This document shows, one piece after another, positions 62,640 to 64,000 of a stretch of DNA of 64,000 nucleotides. Made by a program: the position numbers and the translations under genes. The first letter of the stretch is position 1. Each line of letters opens with the position of its first letter. The stretch is from Daejeonella rubra (lineage in GTDB: Bacteria > Bacteroidota > Bacteroidia > Sphingobacteriales > Sphingobacteriaceae). The notes beneath the pieces were generated by a model that saw nothing but the letters and a program-made list of their open reading frames with translations, had not been told where the DNA came from and made no database searches. The stretch is from NCBI RefSeq assembly GCF_900103545.1, contig NZ_FNHH01000006.1, positions 1 to 64,000 of the forward strand, in the 5' to 3' direction.

Positions 62640-63719
62640 TTATTTTGGAGCTTTTATTAATAGATAAATGCCAAGGATCCCGAAAATTACATTCGGAATA
62701 AATACGGCCATCAGTGGAGGCAGGCCTCCTTTTAAGGCAAACATATTGGCAAATTGTATAAATAATATATAGGCAAAACTTAAAAATATACCAACACCAA
62801 GAGGTAGGCCAATACCTCCGCGAACCTTGCGTGATGATAATGAAACACCCATAAGGGTCAATACATAAGCAGAGAGAGGATAAACAAAACGTTTATATTT
62901 CTCAAGCTGAAGGTCTACCATTACCCCGGTTCCCCTTGTTTCCTCTTTATCAATACGTTCATTTAACTCACGCATATTCATTGCCTGATAAATGTTGTCA
63001 TATATCTCAAAGTCTTTGGGACGCATGTCAAGCGTAGTGTCTTTCCGGGTACCTATATCCATACTTTCCTTAAGCCCATCTATTTTTCTAATTGAATAGT
63101 TTTCAATGATCCACTTTGATTTAAGTGAGTCCCATGTAATCTTATCAGCTACTAATTTTTCTTTAAGATCATAACCCGAGAATTTTTCCAAAATGAATTT
63201 GTAGCCTGTTTTCTGGTTATTATCAAAATTTTCAATGTAAACATAGCTGTTCTTGTCGATCTGCATATGGGTATACATCTTGGAATTGTCAGATTTGGGA
63301 TTGACATAAATGTTTTCAAAATCAATCTTTAGTTCATTGGTTTCCGGTATGATGAACAGGTTAAAGATCAGGGTAACAATAAAAATTACGGTTGACGAAA
63401 TGAAATAGGGCCATAAAAAACGCTTAAAACTTACTCCGCTACTCAGAATAGGTACGATCTCCGTTTGATCGGCCATCTTTGCGGTAAAAAATATGACTGC
63501 AATAAAATTTATCAGGGGTGAAAGGAAATTTAAATAAAAGGGAATGAAGCCGGCATAATAACTAAACAGGATCTCAGAGACCGGGGCGTTATGCCGTAAA
63601 AAATCATCCAGTTTCTCAGAAACATCAAAAATGACGATGATCACCGTGAAAATAGCCAGAGTAAATGAAAATGTACCCAGGTATTTCTTAATGATATACC
63701 AGTCAATGATCTTGATCAT
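62640..63719 (-). CDS. LptF/LptG family permease
   Basis: This 359-residue inner-membrane protein has three N-terminal helices, a periplasmic beta-jellyroll region (about 125-270) and three C-terminal helices, the layout of LptF and LptG. The opening IKIIDWYIIKKYLGTFSFTL and MADQTEIVPILSSGVSFKRFLWPY are typical. Two such subunits form the LPS-extracting ABC transporter with LptB. Only one is present in this window. It is four bases from the end of tgt, a neighbourhood common in this phylum. Confidence 0.93.
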   Translation of the reverse strand: MIKIIDWYIIKKYLGTFSFTLAIFTVIIVIFDVSEKLDDFLRHNAPVSEILFSYYAGFIPFYLNFLSPLINFIAVIFFTAKMADQTEIVPILSSGVSFKRFLWPYFISSTVIFIVTLIFNLFIIPETNELKIDFENIYVNPKSDNSKMYTHMQIDKNSYVYIENFDNNQKTGYKFILEKFSGYDLKEKLVADKITWDSLKSKWIIENYSIRKIDGLKESMDIGTRKDTTLDMRPKDFEIYDNIYQAMNMRELNERIDKEETRGTGVMVDLQLEKYKRFVYPLSAYVLTLMGVSLSSRKVRGGIGLPLGVGIFLSFAYILFIQFANMFALKGGLPPLMAVFIPNVIFGILGIYLLIKAPK

Positions 63720-63722
63720 GCC

Positions 63723-64000
63723 TTATAAACGTTGAGCTAGCTGAATAACCATTTTATTTTTCCACTCAGTAAATTCTCCTGAAATGATCTTTTCTCTCGC
63801 TTCATTCACAAGCCATAAATAAAAATTCAGGTTGTGTAAAGTTGCGATCTGAGCTCCAAGGATCTCTTTGGAATGTGCCAGATGTCTAAGATAAGCCTTT
63901 GTATAGTTTCTATCAGCAAAAAGGTCGCTATCTTCTTCGATAGGAGAAAAATCATTCTTCCATCGCTCATTCCGGATGTTAATAATACCATTCTTTGTAA
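63723..64000 (-). CDS. tgt: Queuine/preQ1 tRNA-ribosyltransferase, C-terminal part
   Basis: About 91 C-terminal residues are present, and the gene runs off the right edge. Segments NGIINIRNERWKNDFSPI, AYLRHLAHSKEILGAQIATLHNL and FYLWLVNEAREKI match Tgt, which swaps a guanine in certain tRNA anticodons for a queuosine precursor. The zinc-ligand His is present in LHNLNFY. The three zinc cysteines expected shortly before YTKAYLRHL are replaced (Ser, Leu and Asp at the aligned places). The stop is three bases before the LptF/LptG start codon. Confidence 0.88.
   Translation of the reverse strand, partial: TKNGIINIRNERWKNDFSPIEEDSDLFADRNYTKAYLRHLAHSKEILGAQIATLHNLNFYLWLVNEAREKIISGEFTEWKNKMVIQLAQRL

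Overview
The window comes from a member of the Bacteroidota, most likely family Sphingobacteriaceae (Pedobacter-like). The support is indirect but consistent. There are two SusC/SusD outer-membrane pairs, one fused SecDF, a long (about 315-residue) NusB, a leucine-dehydrogenase-type amino-acid dehydrogenase, PUR-type (DUF3276) and DUF1573 proteins, several TAnnTTTG promoter -7 elements, few Shine-Dalgarno sites and AT-rich DNA. No rRNA, tRNA, CRISPR array, prophage or intact insertion sequence was seen.

Region 1 (216-16744, all minus strand) is a carbohydrate locus read from right to left. It runs SusC, SusD, a DUF1080 (3-keto-disaccharide hydrolase family) protein, a beta-propeller protein with a C-terminal c-type haem motif, an IlvD/Edd-type sugar-acid dehydratase, an SDR dehydrogenase and a lipoprotein TIM-barrel isomerase. 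It continues with a GMC flavoprotein, its gluconate-dehydrogenase-subunit-3-like partner, a second DUF1080 lipoprotein and an SMP-30 lactonase. An AraC regulator (17009-17899) sits upstream. No conventional glycoside hydrolase is present. The gene content suggests import of a glycoside followed by periplasmic oxidation to a keto-sugar, cleavage by DUF1080 proteins, and further use through lactone and aldonate steps. Region 2 (18284-21958, minus) adds two Gfo/Idh/MocA oxidoreductases and a sugar isomerase/epimerase, enzymes often used on keto-sugars.

Region 3 (22322-48192) is mostly housekeeping. It holds a DUF3500 exported protein, a PUR protein, an ABC exporter, leucine dehydrogenase, and the run nusB, DUF1573, yajC, ybbR, coaE, MBL exonuclease and a 52-residue cysteine-rich protein. 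Then come MarR, a minus-strand trio (ZIP transporter, PAP2, methyltransferase), glmM, a cysteine desulfurase, a 60-residue His-rich orphan, an MBL hydrolase, accD, class II aldolase, a GNAT protein and HMG-CoA lyase. A redox run (MarR, ferredoxin reductase, ferredoxin, NDH-2) and secDF complete it. Region 4 (48306-64000) has folA-thyA, ispE, an S9 peptidase, a second SusCD pair, a LapA-like protein, a large metallopeptidase-like propeller/barrel protein, an EamA exporter, an LptF/LptG permease and the 3' end of tgt.

Notable non-coding structure includes period-7 tandem repeats at three intergenic sites, a six-unit palindromic REP-like array that encodes the C-terminus of NDH-2, several clear hairpin terminators (one inside the sugar operon just after susD), and a probable decayed gene at 61302-61604. 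Function calls rest on motif recognition by eye. No database search was possible.
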